Source: Methanofollis sp. (lineage in GTDB: Archaea; Halobacteriota; Methanomicrobia; Methanomicrobiales; Methanofollaceae). From it: 48,828 nt of DNA. Position 1 is the stretch's first letter, and each line of letters opens with the position of its first letter. A model generated the notes under the pieces. It ran no database searches, was not told where the DNA came from, and was given only the letters and a program-made list of their open reading frames with translations. This document shows positions 15,344 through 24,413 of the stretch, piece by piece. The stretch covers positions 1 through 48,828 of the forward strand of contig JASGMW010000003.1 in the NCBI GenBank assembly GCA_030156225.1. The letters are read 5' to 3'. The translations under genes and the position numbers were made by a program.

Positions 15344-15733
15344 ATGCCCGATGTTGCAGTCATCACAGGTTCGGCTTCCGACAGCGCGATTGCGGAAAAA
15401 GCCGTGAAAGTGCTCGCAGAGTACCGTCTCTCCTGCGACCTGCAGGTGATCTCGGCCCACCGCGATCCCGATCGCCTCGACGAGTACGTCAGAGCATCCG
15501 ACGCGAAGGTCTTCATCGCCATCGCCGGCATGTCCGCGGCCCTCCCGGGCGTCGTCGCCTCGAAAACGAAACGGCCGGTCATCGGGGTGCCGGTCTCCGG
15601 CAAACTGATGGGCGGGCTCGACGCCCTCCTCTCCATCGTCCAGATGCCCGGGGGCGTGCCGGTCGCCTGCGTCGCCGTGGACGGGGGAGAGAACGCAGCG
15701 CACCTTGCCGCCCGCATCCTCGGCGTCGCATGA
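15344..15733 (+). CDS. purE: N5-carboxyaminoimidazole ribonucleotide mutase / AIR carboxylase
   Basis: 129 residues, a compact PurE domain. It carries the family motifs [15 protein letters not shown] near residue 7, [15 protein letters not shown] (the catalytic SAHR) near residue 35, and [19 protein letters not shown] near residue 56, with [20 protein letters not shown] and [10 protein letters not shown] after them. PurE interconverts N5-CAIR (or AIR plus CO2) and CAIR in purine synthesis. It is slightly shorter than bacterial PurE, as in other archaea. The start is set by GGAG seven bases upstream. The stop overlaps the next gene's ATG (ATGA). Confidence 0.95.
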   Translation: MPDVAVITGSASDSAIAEKAVKVLAEYRLSCDLQVISAHRDPDRLDEYVRASDAKVFIAIAGMSAALPGVVASKTKRPVIGVPVSGKLMGGLDALLSIVQMPGGVPVACVAVDGGENAAHLAARILGVA

Positions 15734-16311
15734 CAACCCAGCCGACCCTCAGGAGCGGACCCGTGCTCCTCGCCCCCCTGCGTCCCGAAGATGCCGGGCG
15801 CATCCGTCTCCTTGCAGGAGACACCGCCGTCGCCGATACGGCGGTGCTGATGCCCCACCCCTATCCGGAAGGGGCGGCAAAGAGATGGATCGCAGAGAGC
15901 ACGGCCGGATGGGCGGCCGGATGGGGCGCGGTCTGGAAGATCGTGAAGATCGACGACGACCTCCTCGTAGGAGAGGTCGGGATCACGATGGACCTGGAGA
16001 ATCGGAGCGCCGAACTCGGCTACTGGATCGGGAAGGACTACTGGGGCAACGGCTATGCCACGGCAGGGGCGCGGGCGGCGGTGCGGTTCGGTTTCGACGA
16101 AATGGGAGTCCATCGGATTCACGCCTCCTGCCTCCGGCGCAACCCGGGTTCGGCGCGGGTGCTGGAGCGGGTCGGGCTGCGGTACGAGGGGTGCCTGCGG
16201 GAGCACCTCTTCCACCGGGGGCGGTTCGAGGACCTGCTGCTCTTCGGGGCGGCAAAGGGCGAGGCCCCGAACCATCGAGAGATCCGTGCTGCCGGGAGGC
16301 GCGGACGATGA
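15730..16311 (+). CDS. GNAT N-acetyltransferase, RimJ/RimL-like
   Basis: 193 residues. The N-terminus [19 protein letters not shown], the central [20 protein letters not shown] (acetyl-CoA loop, about residues 97-116) and [20 protein letters not shown] near 137-156 are characteristic of the RimJ/RimL branch (acetyltransf_3). Substrate unknown; could be a ribosomal protein N-terminus or a small molecule. It overlaps purE by four bases, so the two are co-translated, although no functional link is known. The last ~15 residues (basic, RRGR end) are not conserved. Confidence 0.88.
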   Translation: MTTQPTLRSGPVLLAPLRPEDAGRIRLLAGDTAVADTAVLMPHPYPEGAAKRWIAESTAGWAAGWGAVWKIVKIDDDLLVGEVGITMDLENRSAELGYWIGKDYWGNGYATAGARAAVRFGFDEMGVHRIHASCLRRNPGSARVLERVGLRYEGCLREHLFHRGRFEDLLLFGAAKGEAPNHREIRAAGRRGR

Positions 16312-16407
16312 GACGCCCGTCGCCGATACCGCAAAACGTTCCAGAGCCTGAAAACACCGGTCCTGCCGGGGCGGCATAAAAAAGATCGAGAACAGGGCGT
16401 GCTCGCA

Positions 16408-17688
16408 CTATTTTTCCTGTTCCCCGAGGATATCCCGCACCATCTTCACGGCGCACAGGTCGCCGCACATCGAGCAGGTCTCCAGGGCGCCGTCGCGCTC
16501 ATGAATTTTCCGGGCGTGCTCGCCGTACATCGCCGCACCGAACTGCTCGTTCCAGTTGAGCCGCCGGCGGGCCTCGGCCATCTTCAGGTCGGCCCTGGCG
16601 TGGGCGCCCTCGCCGAGGCGGGCGATGTCGCCCACATGGGCGGCGATTTTCGCCACCCGCGTCCCCTCGACGATATCGTCGAGATCCGGCAGGGCGAGAT
16701 GCTCGGCCGGCGAGACCATGCAGAAGAAATCGGCGCCGTGCATGGCGGCGACCGCAAAGCCCATCGCCCCGACGACGTGGTCGTAGCCCGGGGCGACGTC
16801 GGTCACCAGCGGGCCGAGGAGATAGAGGGGCGCCCCGTCGGAGAGCTCTTTGACCATCTGCACATTGTAGCCCACCTGGTCGATGGGCATGTGTCCCGGC
16901 CCCTCGATAAAGCGCTGGACCCCCGCCGCGAGGGCACGCTTCGAAAGGTTCCCGAGCGTCACGTACTCGGTCGCCTTCGCAAGCCGTTCGGCGTCGTACA
17001 GGCATCCCGGCCGCATCCCGTCCCCGAGCGAGACGACCGCGTCGTTCTCCGAGAGGATTTCAAGGAGGTAATCGTACTCGGCGTACAGCGGGTTTTCCTC
17101 TCCGGTCGCCGCCATCATCGCCACATGGAACGCCCCGCCCCGCGAGACGACGCCCATGACCCGCGGGTCGAAGCGGAGGGCCGAGAAGGCGGCCAGGTTC
17201 ACGCCGCAGTGGAGGGTGAGAAAATCGACCCCCTGCCTGCAATGCTCCCTGATCACCGTAAAGAGGAGATCCGGCGTGACGTCCGCCGCATTCCCGGCCC
17301 GCCGCACGGCCTCGTAGATCGGGACCGTGCCCACCGGGGCGTCAAGGGCGAGGATCTCCTTCCGGATCGCCGCCAGGTCGCCCCCGGTGGAGAGATCCAT
17401 CAGGGTGTCGGCACCGTTCTCAAGGGCCGCCCTCGCCTTCCTGATCTCGAAGGGGGGATCGCAGCGCTCGCCCGAGGTGCCGACATTCACGTTCACCTTG
17501 ATCCGACAGCCCTCGCCGACGGCGCAGAGGCGGTGCGGGCGACGGGGATTGGCCGCGACCGTGATCCGCCCCCTCGTGATCGCACGGGCGACCTGACGCG
17601 GCGAGAGCCCTTCGTCCTTCGCCACCGCCCCCACCTCCGGAGGGACGCCTTTGAGGCACTCCTTGATCAGGGTTTGCATAACACTCAT
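16408..17688 (-). CDS. thiC: Phosphomethylpyrimidine synthase ThiC
   Basis: 426 residues if started at ATG 17688, 423 from ATG 17679 (MQTLIKECLKGVP), which is as likely. Radical SAM enzyme turning 5-aminoimidazole ribonucleotide into the HMP phosphate moiety of thiamine. Seen: KVNVNVGTS, TVPIYEAV, DFLTLHCGVN near residue 190, SRGGAFH, SLGDGMRPGC, EGPGHMPIDQV, and the non-canonical C-x2-C-x4-C cluster motif CSMCGDLCAVK about 20 residues from the end. The absence of the long N-terminal domain of plant/bacterial ThiC is normal in archaea. It shares a compact divergent promoter region with the MBL hydrolase gene. Confidence 0.95.
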   Translation of the reverse strand: MSVMQTLIKECLKGVPPEVGAVAKDEGLSPRQVARAITRGRITVAANPRRPHRLCAVGEGCRIKVNVNVGTSGERCDPPFEIRKARAALENGADTLMDLSTGGDLAAIRKEILALDAPVGTVPIYEAVRRAGNAADVTPDLLFTVIREHCRQGVDFLTLHCGVNLAAFSALRFDPRVMGVVSRGGAFHVAMMAATGEENPLYAEYDYLLEILSENDAVVSLGDGMRPGCLYDAERLAKATEYVTLGNLSKRALAAGVQRFIEGPGHMPIDQVGYNVQMVKELSDGAPLYLLGPLVTDVAPGYDHVVGAMGFAVAAMHGADFFCMVSPAEHLALPDLDDIVEGTRVAKIAAHVGDIARLGEGAHARADLKMAEARRRLNWNEQFGAAMYGEHARKIHERDGALETCSMCGDLCAVKMVRDILGEQEK

Positions 17689-17713
17689 CTATCGGGAATC
17701 CTTATTATTCTGC
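17680..17713. promoter_or_regulatory. Overlapping divergent promoters of thiC and MBL gene
   Basis: Only 25-34 bases separate the two starts. On the minus strand AGAATAATAAGG (17701-17711) would place thiC transcription at its own start codon. On the plus strand CATAACACT (about 17679-17687) would start the MBL transcript just before 17714. The two TATA elements lie in or next to the opposite gene's start, so initiation on one side may hinder the other. Confidence 0.4.
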
Positions 17714-18313
17714 ATGCCAGTCGTGTGGTTGCCTGGAGAAGGAAATTTCGCGAACAGTTACATCTTCGGCGGGGTGCTCGTCGATGCCGGGGTAACGCCG
17801 CTGGCGCTGGCCCGGCACGCAGACCGGATCGAGACGATCGTGATCACCCACACGCACTACGATCACATCGCATACCTGAACGAGATCAAAGCGCTCACGC
17901 AGGCCGGGGTCTGCGTCCACGCCTTCGACGCCGACGGACTTTCCGGGGACAAAACCAGCCTCGCGCCCATCTTCGGCGCACGTCCCCCCATGGCCGTCCC
18001 CGACCGCATCCTCAACGGTGGTGAGCGGATCGGCGGCCTGACGGTGATCCATACCCCGGGCCACACCCCGGGCGGCATTTCCCTCTACAGCCCCGATGAA
18101 AAAGTGCTCTTCTGCGGCGACACCGTTTTTCCCGGTGGATCCTTCGGACGGTTTGATTTTCCGGGCGGCGACGTGAAGGCGCTCACGGATTCGATCGACC
18201 GTCTCGCCGCCCTCGACGTGGAGGCGCTCTATCCCGGACACGGCGAGCCGGTCAGGTCCGGCGGGAACCGCCACATCAGGGCGGCGGCCCTCGCCGTACG
18301 AGAAATGTCATGA
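17714..18313 (+). CDS. MBL-fold metallo-hydrolase (glyoxalase II-like)
   Basis: 199 residues. Metallo-beta-lactamase fold with the metal-binding ITHTHYDHIAYL near residue 48, HTPGHTPGGISLYSP near residue 116, FCGDTVFPGGSFGRFDFPGG near residue 134, and LYPGHGEPV near residue 174. These are the ligands of a binuclear zinc/iron centre. GSFGRFDFPG resembles glyoxalase II-like hydrolases of unknown substrate. ATG 17714 is chosen because the fold starts immediately after it; an upstream ATG would add residues that cross the thiC start. The end overlaps the next gene (ATGA). Confidence 0.9.
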   Translation: MPVVWLPGEGNFANSYIFGGVLVDAGVTPLALARHADRIETIVITHTHYDHIAYLNEIKALTQAGVCVHAFDADGLSGDKTSLAPIFGARPPMAVPDRILNGGERIGGLTVIHTPGHTPGGISLYSPDEKVLFCGDTVFPGGSFGRFDFPGGDVKALTDSIDRLAALDVEALYPGHGEPVRSGGNRHIRAAALAVREMS

Positions 18314-18765
18314 AAGGAATCTACTGCCTCGTCCTCGAAAACGACGGGTGCGACCTTGAAGTGGGACGGCTCGGACCGGTCCGCTTCAACGCGGGCCGAC
18401 ACCTCTACGTGGGGTCAGCCCTCGGCCCGGGCGGGCTGCCTGCCCGCGTCGGAAGGCATTTCAGACTGGCCGCCGCAAAAGACCGGCGACCGCGCTGGCA
18501 TATCGACCGCCTCCTCCTCTCGCCGGCATTCGCCCTCGAAGGGGCGGTATGCGGAGCAACCGAAAAGAGACTCGAGTGCCGGCTCGCCAACGCAATCGGC
18601 GGAAAGAGGGTGTCGGGCTTCGGGTGCACCGACTGCACCTGCGATTCGCACCTTTTTTACCGGCAGGACGACCCGTTCGAGGAGATCGCACAGGCATTCG
18701 ACGCCATCGGCATCTCTGCCGTTACCAGAAAGACCAATAAGGGGGAGGGCGATCTCTTCGTATGA
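18310..18765 (+). CDS. DUF123 (GIY-YIG-like) protein
   Basis: 151 residues. It matches the archaeal DUF123 family, a GIY-YIG-related domain: MKGIYCLVLENDG (GIY part), RHLYVGSALGPGGLPARVGR (YVG and the conserved Gly/Arg) near residue 30, RRPRWHIDRLL near residue 58, and the Cys-rich GFGCTDCTCDSHLFY near residue 103. In this family the domain is sometimes fused to endonuclease III; here it is alone. A nucleic-acid role is likely but unproven. It overlaps both neighbours by four bases and so sits in a three-gene operon with the MBL hydrolase and the flavoprotein. Confidence 0.88.
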   Translation: MKGIYCLVLENDGCDLEVGRLGPVRFNAGRHLYVGSALGPGGLPARVGRHFRLAAAKDRRPRWHIDRLLLSPAFALEGAVCGATEKRLECRLANAIGGKRVSGFGCTDCTCDSHLFYRQDDPFEEIAQAFDAIGISAVTRKTNKGEGDLFV

Positions 18766-19313
18766 ATGTGCTCGGCATTTCCGGGAGCATGAGGAAAGAC
18801 GGCAACACCGCTCATCTTGTGGGGTATATCCTCGAAAAAGTGCAGATGGCCGGCATCGAGACCGAATTCATCTCCCTTGCAGACAAAGAGATCAAACCAT
18901 GCACCGGCTGTGAAAAGTGCAAGGAAACAAAATGGTGCGTGATCGAGGGGGACGACTGGAACGCGATCGCCACCAGGATGCTCGAGGCCGAAGTGGTCAT
19001 CCTGGGTTCTCCGACCTATTACTACGACATCAACGGCCAGCTGAAGAACCTCATCGACCGGATGTATTCCTTCTACCACGACAGGAAACTTGCAGGCAGA
19101 AACGCCGTCGCAGTGACGGTCTGCGCCGACAGAGGCTGCGAACGATCGCTCGAAACGATCGAGGGCTTCCTGAACACCCACCAGTACTCATATCTCGGGC
19201 ATGTCTGCGGCAAGGCATGTCTCCCCGGCGAGATCATGACCGACACCCGGGCGGTCAAGAAGGCCGAAGCGGTCGCCCGGAAGATCGTCAACCTCCTGCA
19301 GCCCCACGACTGA
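18762..19313 (+). CDS. Iron-sulfur flavoprotein / NAD(P)H-dependent FMN reductase family
   Basis: 183 residues. Flavodoxin-like fold with the FMN phosphate loop GISGSMRKDGNTAHL near residue 4, a compact cysteine motif CTGCEKCKETKWC near residue 47 (the [4Fe-4S] motif of the methanogen Isf family), and the FMN-contacting LGSPTYYYDINGQLKNLIDR near residue 81. Isf proteins transfer electrons from ferredoxin to oxygen or peroxide in methanogens. It is the third gene in an operon starting at 17714, each overlapping the last by four bases. Confidence 0.9.
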   Translation: MNVLGISGSMRKDGNTAHLVGYILEKVQMAGIETEFISLADKEIKPCTGCEKCKETKWCVIEGDDWNAIATRMLEAEVVILGSPTYYYDINGQLKNLIDRMYSFYHDRKLAGRNAVAVTVCADRGCERSLETIEGFLNTHQYSYLGHVCGKACLPGEIMTDTRAVKKAEAVARKIVNLLQPHD

Positions 19314-19366
19314 AAGGCGGTGCGGGGACGCACCCCTTGATAGGGGTCAAACGCCCACCAAAAGAT

Positions 19367-19666
19367 ATGGAAACTCTCAGGGTTCCCCTCCGGAAAAAAG
19401 AGGCCGAAGGCTTCGTCATCCCTCTCGGCCCTGCAAACCTCGTTCTGGCGAAGACCGATCTCGGACTCGTCGGCTGCGGCGCCGTCGACGTTGCAGCGCT
19501 GGAAAAATTCGGTTATCCGGCCGCAAAGGTCAGACCGGCAGACGGGCCGTCTATCCGGGACGTCGACGACCTGCTCGCCGGCACCGTCGTCGCGGCGAAC
19601 GGGCCGGCATCGAAGCGGGGCATCGTTCCGGGAATGACCGGGAAAGAGGCGCTCGAACTGCTCTGA
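19367..19666 (+). CDS. DUF1805 family protein (YunC-like)
   Basis: 99 residues. DUF1805 proteins are small and of unknown function; this one shows the family's conserved core GPANLVLAKTDLGLVGCGAV near residue 22 and a later NGPASKRGIVPGMTGKEALE. ATG 19367 is preferred since upstream in-frame sequence belongs to the previous gene's other frame. It lies 53 bases after the flavoprotein gene and may be read through from it. A T-run follows. Confidence 0.8.
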   Translation: METLRVPLRKKEAEGFVIPLGPANLVLAKTDLGLVGCGAVDVAALEKFGYPAAKVRPADGPSIRDVDDLLAGTVVAANGPASKRGIVPGMTGKEALELL

Positions 19667-19669
19667 ATC

Positions 19670-19678
19670 TTTTTTTTT
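19670..19678 (+). terminator. T9 run after DUF1805 gene
   Basis: ATCTTTTTTTTTATCG directly follows the stop codon, a typical archaeal terminator in the short gap to the convergent cofH gene. Confidence 0.5.
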
Positions 19679-19722
19679 ATCGGAAACTCTTCGGCGCCCG
19701 CGAAACAGAACCGATCACAGTC

Positions 19723-20805
19723 TCACGGCACGGTCCCGTAGAGGGTCGTCCGCTGTCTGAGCGGGCGGCCGATGTCCCCGGCGATCCGCCGCATCTCGGC
19801 GGGGTCGAGATAATCGGTCCCGGTCGCACCGGCCCCCTTTGAAATGCTCTCCTCGAACATCGTGCCGCCGAGATCGTCGGCGCCGGCCATGAGCGCGATC
19901 TGCGCCATTTTCGTCCCGACCTTCACCCACGACGCCTGAATATGGGCGACGTTGTCGAGGAACAGACGGGAGACGGCGTACATCAGCAGATCCTCGCGCC
20001 CGGTCGCACCGGCCCGCGCCCGGCCGGAGGCATAGATGGGAGTGGTCCACGGAATAAAGGAGAGCGGGACGAACTCGGTGAACCCCCGGGTATCGTCCTG
20101 TATCCCCCTCAGTATCGCAAGGTGGCGGGCTCGGTCGGCTGCGGTCTCGATATGGCCGTACATGATCGTCGCCGTCGTCGGGATGCCCATGCGGTGCGCC
20201 TCCGTGATGATCCTGACCCATTCCTCCGTCCTGATCTTGCCCGGACAGATCTCCTGCCGCACATCGTCCACCAGGATCTCGGCGGCGGTGCCGCAGAGCG
20301 ATCCGAGGCCAGCGTCCTTCATGCGGCCGAGCACCTCTCCGGTCGTCGTCCCGCTCTGCCTGGCGGCATAGGCCACCTCCTGGGGATTCGAGGCGTGGAT
20401 ATGCGCGTCCGGCGCCTCCTCCCTGATCATCCGTATCAGACCGATATAATCATCGGCCGTAAAATCGGGATGGAGTCCGCTCACCGTGCAGATCTCGGTG
20501 ACGCCCCGGTCGCGGGCGGCCTGCAGGCGGGCGATCACCGTTGTGGGATCATGAAAGTACGCCTCCGGATCCCCGGTCTTCCGGCAGAACCCGCAGAAGC
20601 CGCAGGCGTTTATGCAGATGTTCGTCACGTTCAGGTTCTGGTTGCGCACGTAGGTGACCGCATCCCCGGCCCGCTCCTCCCGCGCCCTGTCGGCCGCGGC
20701 GGCGATCGCCCACACCTCGCGGCCCCTGGCGGAGAGAAGGGTCGCCGCCTCCCCCTCGGTCATCCGGTGACCGGCAAGAATATCGTCGAGCAGCGCCTGC
20801 ACCAT
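19723..20805 (-). CDS. cofH: FO synthase subunit CofH, copy A
   Basis: 360 residues. Radical SAM enzyme joining tyrosine to 5-amino-6-ribitylaminouracil, the first step to the deazaflavin FO of coenzyme F420. The radical cluster C-x3-C-x2-C is in TNICINACGFCGFCRKTGDP near residue 60. Other features are ICTVSGLHPDFTADDYIG near 105, IHASNPQEV, GTAAEILVDDVRQEICPGKI, TIMYGHIETAADRARHL, and the end RQRTTLYG. CofH rather than CofG is indicated by the VRNQNLNVTN lead and the length. A second, clearly related gene lies upstream on the same strand. CofG, the partner that completes FO, is not in this window. Confidence 0.92.
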   Translation of the reverse strand: MVQALLDDILAGHRMTEGEAATLLSARGREVWAIAAAADRAREERAGDAVTYVRNQNLNVTNICINACGFCGFCRKTGDPEAYFHDPTTVIARLQAARDRGVTEICTVSGLHPDFTADDYIGLIRMIREEAPDAHIHASNPQEVAYAARQSGTTTGEVLGRMKDAGLGSLCGTAAEILVDDVRQEICPGKIRTEEWVRIITEAHRMGIPTTATIMYGHIETAADRARHLAILRGIQDDTRGFTEFVPLSFIPWTTPIYASGRARAGATGREDLLMYAVSRLFLDNVAHIQASWVKVGTKMAQIALMAGADDLGGTMFEESISKGAGATGTDYLDPAEMRRIAGDIGRPLRQRTTLYGTVP

Positions 20806-20973
20806 TGAGCAGATCTTTCGACACTCATACTATAAAGAAAGACGCACCGGGAATCCACAATCGAAAACACGCTGAAAACCGGCGCCTGCCAGAAACGTTC
20901 GACCTTCATTCCGACCCCCTCCGCACATATGAAACAGCAGGCCGGACCAGCGCAGAAAAAAAGAGAAAACGAC

Positions 20974-22068
20974 TCAGACCCGACCGTACGAGGTCGTCCG
21001 TTGCACGAGCGGGCGGCCGATATCCTCTGCGATCCGCCGCATCTCCGCCGGGTCGAGATAGTCGGCGTCGCCGGCGCCGGCACAGACCGTGACCGCATCG
21101 GCAAACATCGTGCCGCCGAGGTCGTTCGCACCGGCAAGCAGACAGGCCTGCGCCATCTTCGTCCCGACCTTTCCCCACGATGCCTGAATGTTCGGGAAAT
21201 TGTCCAGAAACAAACGGGCGACGGCAATGAGCAGGATATCTTCCCGCCCGGTCGGGCCCGCCCTGGCGATCCCGGCCCGATAGAGCGGGGTGTTCTGGTG
21301 GATATAGGGCAGGGTGACCAGTTCGGTGAAGCCCCGGGTCTCGTCCTGGATCTTCCTGAGGATCCCGAGATGGCGGGCGCGGTCGGCTGCGGTTTCGATA
21401 TGGCCGTACATGATCGTGCCGGACGAGCGGATCCCCATCCGATGCGCCTCCAGAATGATCCTGACCCAGTCGGCCGTCCGCACCTTTCTCGGGCAGATCA
21501 CGTCGCGCACCCCGTCCACCAGGATCTCGGCGGCCGTTCCCTGAAGTGTCCCGATCCCGGCGGCCCGCAGACGTTCCAGAACCTCGACCGTCGAAATGCC
21601 GCTCCGTTTTGCAGCAAAGAGCACCTCCTCAGGGCTGCAGCTGTGGATGTCCACATCAGGAAGGATCTCCCTGACCCAGCCGATCATCTCCTCGTAGGAT
21701 TCCGTGGTGAAGGCCGGGTGGACACCCGAAAGGAAACAGACCTCCGTAACCCCGCGCTCGGCCGCGTGCCGCGCCTGCTCCTGCACCCCGTCTTTGCCGA
21801 GGAGGTAGGCGTCCGGGTCCGTCGCCTTGCGGCCGAACCCGCAGAAGCCGCAGAGGTTCTTGCAGACGTTGGTGATATGGAGATTCTGGTTCAGCACAAA
21901 GGTGACCGCCTCGCCGGCCCTCAGTTCCCGCAGCTCGTCGGCCGCGGCGGCGATCTCCCATACGCGGCGGTCCTGTACACCGAGAAGAGCGACCGCCTCC
22001 TCCTCGGTCATCCGGTGGCCGGCAAAAACGTCGGCAAGCAATGTCCGTATCCTGTCTTTCAGAGTCAT
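20974..22068 (-). CDS. cofH: FO synthase subunit CofH, copy B
   Basis: 364 residues from ATG 22068, which has a perfect AGGAGG Shine-Dalgarno six bases upstream. Radical SAM motif TNVCKNLCGFCGFGRKATDP near residue 68; VCFLSGVHPAFTTESYEEM, GTAAEILVDGVRDVICPRKV, TIMYGHIETAADRARHL and the end RPLVQRTTSYG parallel the gene copy at 19723-20805 throughout. The two differ at specific places (HSCSPEEV for HASNPQEV; a GFG for GFC after the cluster), so this is an old duplication rather than a recent repeat. It starts 20 bases after the signal peptidase stop and so probably shares its transcript. Confidence 0.92.
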   Translation of the reverse strand: MTLKDRIRTLLADVFAGHRMTEEEAVALLGVQDRRVWEIAAAADELRELRAGEAVTFVLNQNLHITNVCKNLCGFCGFGRKATDPDAYLLGKDGVQEQARHAAERGVTEVCFLSGVHPAFTTESYEEMIGWVREILPDVDIHSCSPEEVLFAAKRSGISTVEVLERLRAAGIGTLQGTAAEILVDGVRDVICPRKVRTADWVRIILEAHRMGIRSSGTIMYGHIETAADRARHLGILRKIQDETRGFTELVTLPYIHQNTPLYRAGIARAGPTGREDILLIAVARLFLDNFPNIQASWGKVGTKMAQACLLAGANDLGGTMFADAVTVCAGAGDADYLDPAEMRRIAEDIGRPLVQRTTSYGRV

Positions 22069-22088
22069 CTCCTCCTGATACAATTGCG

Positions 22089-22760
22089 TTATTTCTCTTT
22101 CTTCCGTCTCTCGCTCAGGTAGTCCCAGAGGAACATCAGGGCGATCAGCGCGATCGCCACCTCGACGAGATGGAGCGGGAGGTAGCCGACCAGAGGGATG
22201 GCGAACAGGGCCTTGCCCACGATCCACCCCTTCTTCACCGGCTGGATCTGCCCGAGGCCCTGATAGGTCGCCAGTTGATCTGGAACCCTGTTATTGTCGC
22301 CCCACGTGATATACCCCCCATGGGGCGCCGTATAATTGACCGTACCTCCTTCGAGCGATATCTGAACCGTCTTGTTTGCCTCGACCCACATCATCGCGCG
22401 GTGGATGATCGGATGGACGGAATCGACTCCGTTCGGCCGGTAGATGATCACGTCTCCGTACTCGTTGTATTTCATATAGCCGGACGCCTGCCCGTCCTCA
22501 AAGGTCTGCAGAGCGCCAAAGCGATCGGGCGTCACGACGAAGACCAGGTCGCCGACATGCATGTTCGGGACCATGCTCTCGGACTCGATCGCCACCACCG
22601 CAGGCCAGGTGCCGGAAACAAGGAAGAGCACCAGGGCGATCGCACCGACGACCACCACCGCCCACAGGATATCCCTGGCAATGGAAACCACGGGGTTCTG
22701 GCTCTCTCTGAAGCGACAGATCACATTTTTATCGCTTTTCCGAACCTTATTTTTCACCAT
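22089..22760 (-). CDS. Signal peptidase I (archaeal S26B)
   Basis: 223 residues from ATG 22760. An N-terminal helix (about residues 26-48) precedes the catalytic Ser in AIESESMVPNMHVGDLV near residue 58; the catalytic His is in HPIIHRAMMW and the WGDNNRVPDQ loop carries the conserved Asp of the archaeal/ER type. A second helix near the C-terminus (LHLVEVAIALIALMFLW) is also usual in archaea. It cleaves secretory signal peptides at the outer face of the membrane. TAATTATATCAG at about 22785-22796 is a good TATA box and places the transcript start close to ATG 22760; the upstream ATG at 22775 would lie near or before the start site. Confidence 0.9.
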   Translation of the reverse strand: MVKNKVRKSDKNVICRFRESQNPVVSIARDILWAVVVVGAIALVLFLVSGTWPAVVAIESESMVPNMHVGDLVFVVTPDRFGALQTFEDGQASGYMKYNEYGDVIIYRPNGVDSVHPIIHRAMMWVEANKTVQISLEGGTVNYTAPHGGYITWGDNNRVPDQLATYQGLGQIQPVKKGWIVGKALFAIPLVGYLPLHLVEVAIALIALMFLWDYLSERRKKEK

Positions 22761-22784
22761 CTCTAACGAGATCATGGGTCGAAC

Positions 22785-22796
22785 TGATATAATTAG
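22785..22796 (-). promoter_or_regulatory. TATA box of signal peptidase-cofH operon
   Basis: On the minus strand CTAATTATATCAG stands about 30 bases before ATG 22760 and just after the end of the zinc permease gene. Confidence 0.5.
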
Positions 22797-22821
22797 TTTC
22801 AGTGACCGGGAGGGGTGCGGA

Positions 22822-23640
22822 TCACACCGCCAGAGCACCGGTGCGATTGCGTCGCACCACCATCACCGCCCCATAGACGGCGGCGCTGACCAGGATGATC
22901 GTCGCCCCGGACGGGACGTTGAGAAGATACGAGAGGACGATCCCGCTCATGGTGAAGGCCATCCCGAGGGCGACCGCAAGGACCATCATCCGCCCGAGGC
23001 GGGAGGTGAACTCCCGCGCGATCGCCGCCGGGATCGTCAGCAGCGCGATCACCAGAATGATCCCGACCACCTGGATGAGCATCACCACGGTCAGGGCCAC
23101 GAGGACCAGGAGGAGAAGCGAGATCCGCTCCACCGGCAGGTTCATCACCCTGGCGTACTCCTCGTCGAAGGTGACCGCGAAGAAGTCCCGGAAAAAAAGG
23201 GAGACCACGACGAGGATTACGATCACGAGGGCGCCCATCAGCAGGAGATCCGACCGCGGCACGAGAAGGATGTTCCCGAAGAGATACCCGAGGAGATCAG
23301 GTGCGAAGCCGGGCGAAAGGTAGATAAAAAGGATGCCGAGCGCCATCCCGGTTGCCCACATCGCTCCGATCACCGTTTCGAGATTTTGCCGCCGTCGCAA
23401 GGAAAGTTCCCCCATGCCGAGGGCGACGGCGACGGTGAAGACGGTCGCCGAGAGGAGGGGATCGAGGCCCAGATAGTAGCCGATCCCGATCCCGCCGAAG
23501 GCGGCGTGCGATATACCGCCGGAGAGCGAGACCATCCGCCTGACCACGACATAGGTGCCGATCACCCCGCAGGCGACGCTTGCGAGCAGTCCGGCAACGA
23601 GGGCGTTTCTGAAAAACTCGAGGGCGAAGATCGAGATCAT
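22822..23640 (-). CDS. znuB: Zinc/manganese-type ABC transporter permease (ZnuB-like)
   Basis: 272 residues, a multi-helix ABC-3 permease. [20 protein letters not shown] leads to the conserved [20 protein letters not shown] near residue 32. Later [20 protein letters not shown] and a short [13 protein letters not shown] complete the family pattern. It overlaps the ATPase gene (ATGA at 23637-23640). It moves Zn2+, Mn2+ or Fe2+ inward with the ATPase and the lipoprotein; the metal is not decided by sequence. Confidence 0.92.
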   Translation of the reverse strand: MISIFALEFFRNALVAGLLASVACGVIGTYVVVRRMVSLSGGISHAAFGGIGIGYYLGLDPLLSATVFTVAVALGMGELSLRRRQNLETVIGAMWATGMALGILFIYLSPGFAPDLLGYLFGNILLVPRSDLLLMGALVIVILVVVSLFFRDFFAVTFDEEYARVMNLPVERISLLLLVLVALTVVMLIQVVGIILVIALLTIPAAIAREFTSRLGRMMVLAVALGMAFTMSGIVLSYLLNVPSGATIILVSAAVYGAVMVVRRNRTGALAV

Positions 23641-24413
23641 GGCCGTTCCTTCTCTTCGTGCTCTCCCAGCACGCGGTGCGGGAGACCGTGGGCGATCAGG
23701 TCCACCGGACAGTGGTACGCACCTTCGAGCATGTCGCCGGTGATCTCCGCCGTCTCGTGGGTGAAGATGCGGCGGTTCAGACAGGCGACCTTTGTCACGC
23801 GCGACGAAAGGACGCCGATGTCGTGGGTGACCAGAAGGACGGTCATCTGCCTGCAAAGCCCGGTGAGCAAATTCAGGAAGTGCTCGCCGGTTGGCGTGTC
23901 GACGTACACCATGGGTTCGTCCAGGATCAGCACCTCAGGATCGCCCACAAGGGCGCGGGCGATGATCGCCCGCTGCTGCTGCCCGCCGGAGAGCGCGCAG
24001 ATCTCCTGTCCGGCCAGATCGGCGATGCCCATCGTCTCCATCGCCCGGTCGGCCGCGGCCAGGTCTTCCTCCCGATACCGGCGGGGAAAACCCCTGATAT
24101 GACCGAGGCGGCCTGAAAGAACCATCTCGCCGACCGTGACCGGGTACGAGAAGTCGAAGGTGCGGTACTGCGGGACATAGCCGATGAGGTGGCGCCGTTC
24201 GAAGGGCGTCCCGCCGAGCACCCTGACCGTCCCTTCGGAGGGGCGGATCAGCCCCAGGATCACCTTCAGGAGGGTGCTCTTCCCGCCGCCGTTCGGACCG
24301 ATGACCGCATAAAAATCGCCTTTTTCAACCCTGAGATCGACGTTTTCCAGCGCAGGGCGGCGGCCGAAGGCCACCGAGACGCCCCGCACGTCAATGACCG
24401 GGTCCCCGCTCAT
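23637..24413 (-). CDS. znuC: Zinc/manganese-type ABC transporter ATPase (ZnuC-like)
   Basis: 258 residues. ABC ATPase with Walker [18 protein letters not shown] near residue 39, Q-loop [20 protein letters not shown] (the family's phrase) near residue 79, signature [15 protein letters not shown], Walker [13 protein letters not shown] and switch His [10 protein letters not shown]. The '[12 protein letters not shown]' stretch is specific to metal ABC-3 ATPases. Overlaps both neighbours by four bases (ATGA), so the three subunits are coupled in the order lipoprotein, ATPase, permease. Confidence 0.93.
   Translation of the reverse strand: MSGDPVIDVRGVSVAFGRRPALENVDLRVEKGDFYAVIGPNGGGKSTLLKVILGLIRPSEGTVRVLGGTPFERRHLIGYVPQYRTFDFSYPVTVGEMVLSGRLGHIRGFPRRYREEDLAAADRAMETMGIADLAGQEICALSGGQQQRAIIARALVGDPEVLILDEPMVYVDTPTGEHFLNLLTGLCRQMTVLLVTHDIGVLSSRVTKVACLNRRIFTHETAEITGDMLEGAYHCPVDLIAHGLPHRVLGEHEEKERP

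Noticed and set aside
23448-23465. G-rich runs inside genes considered as structured elements
   Set aside because: They are in conserved coding sequence of a GC-rich genome and need no other explanation.
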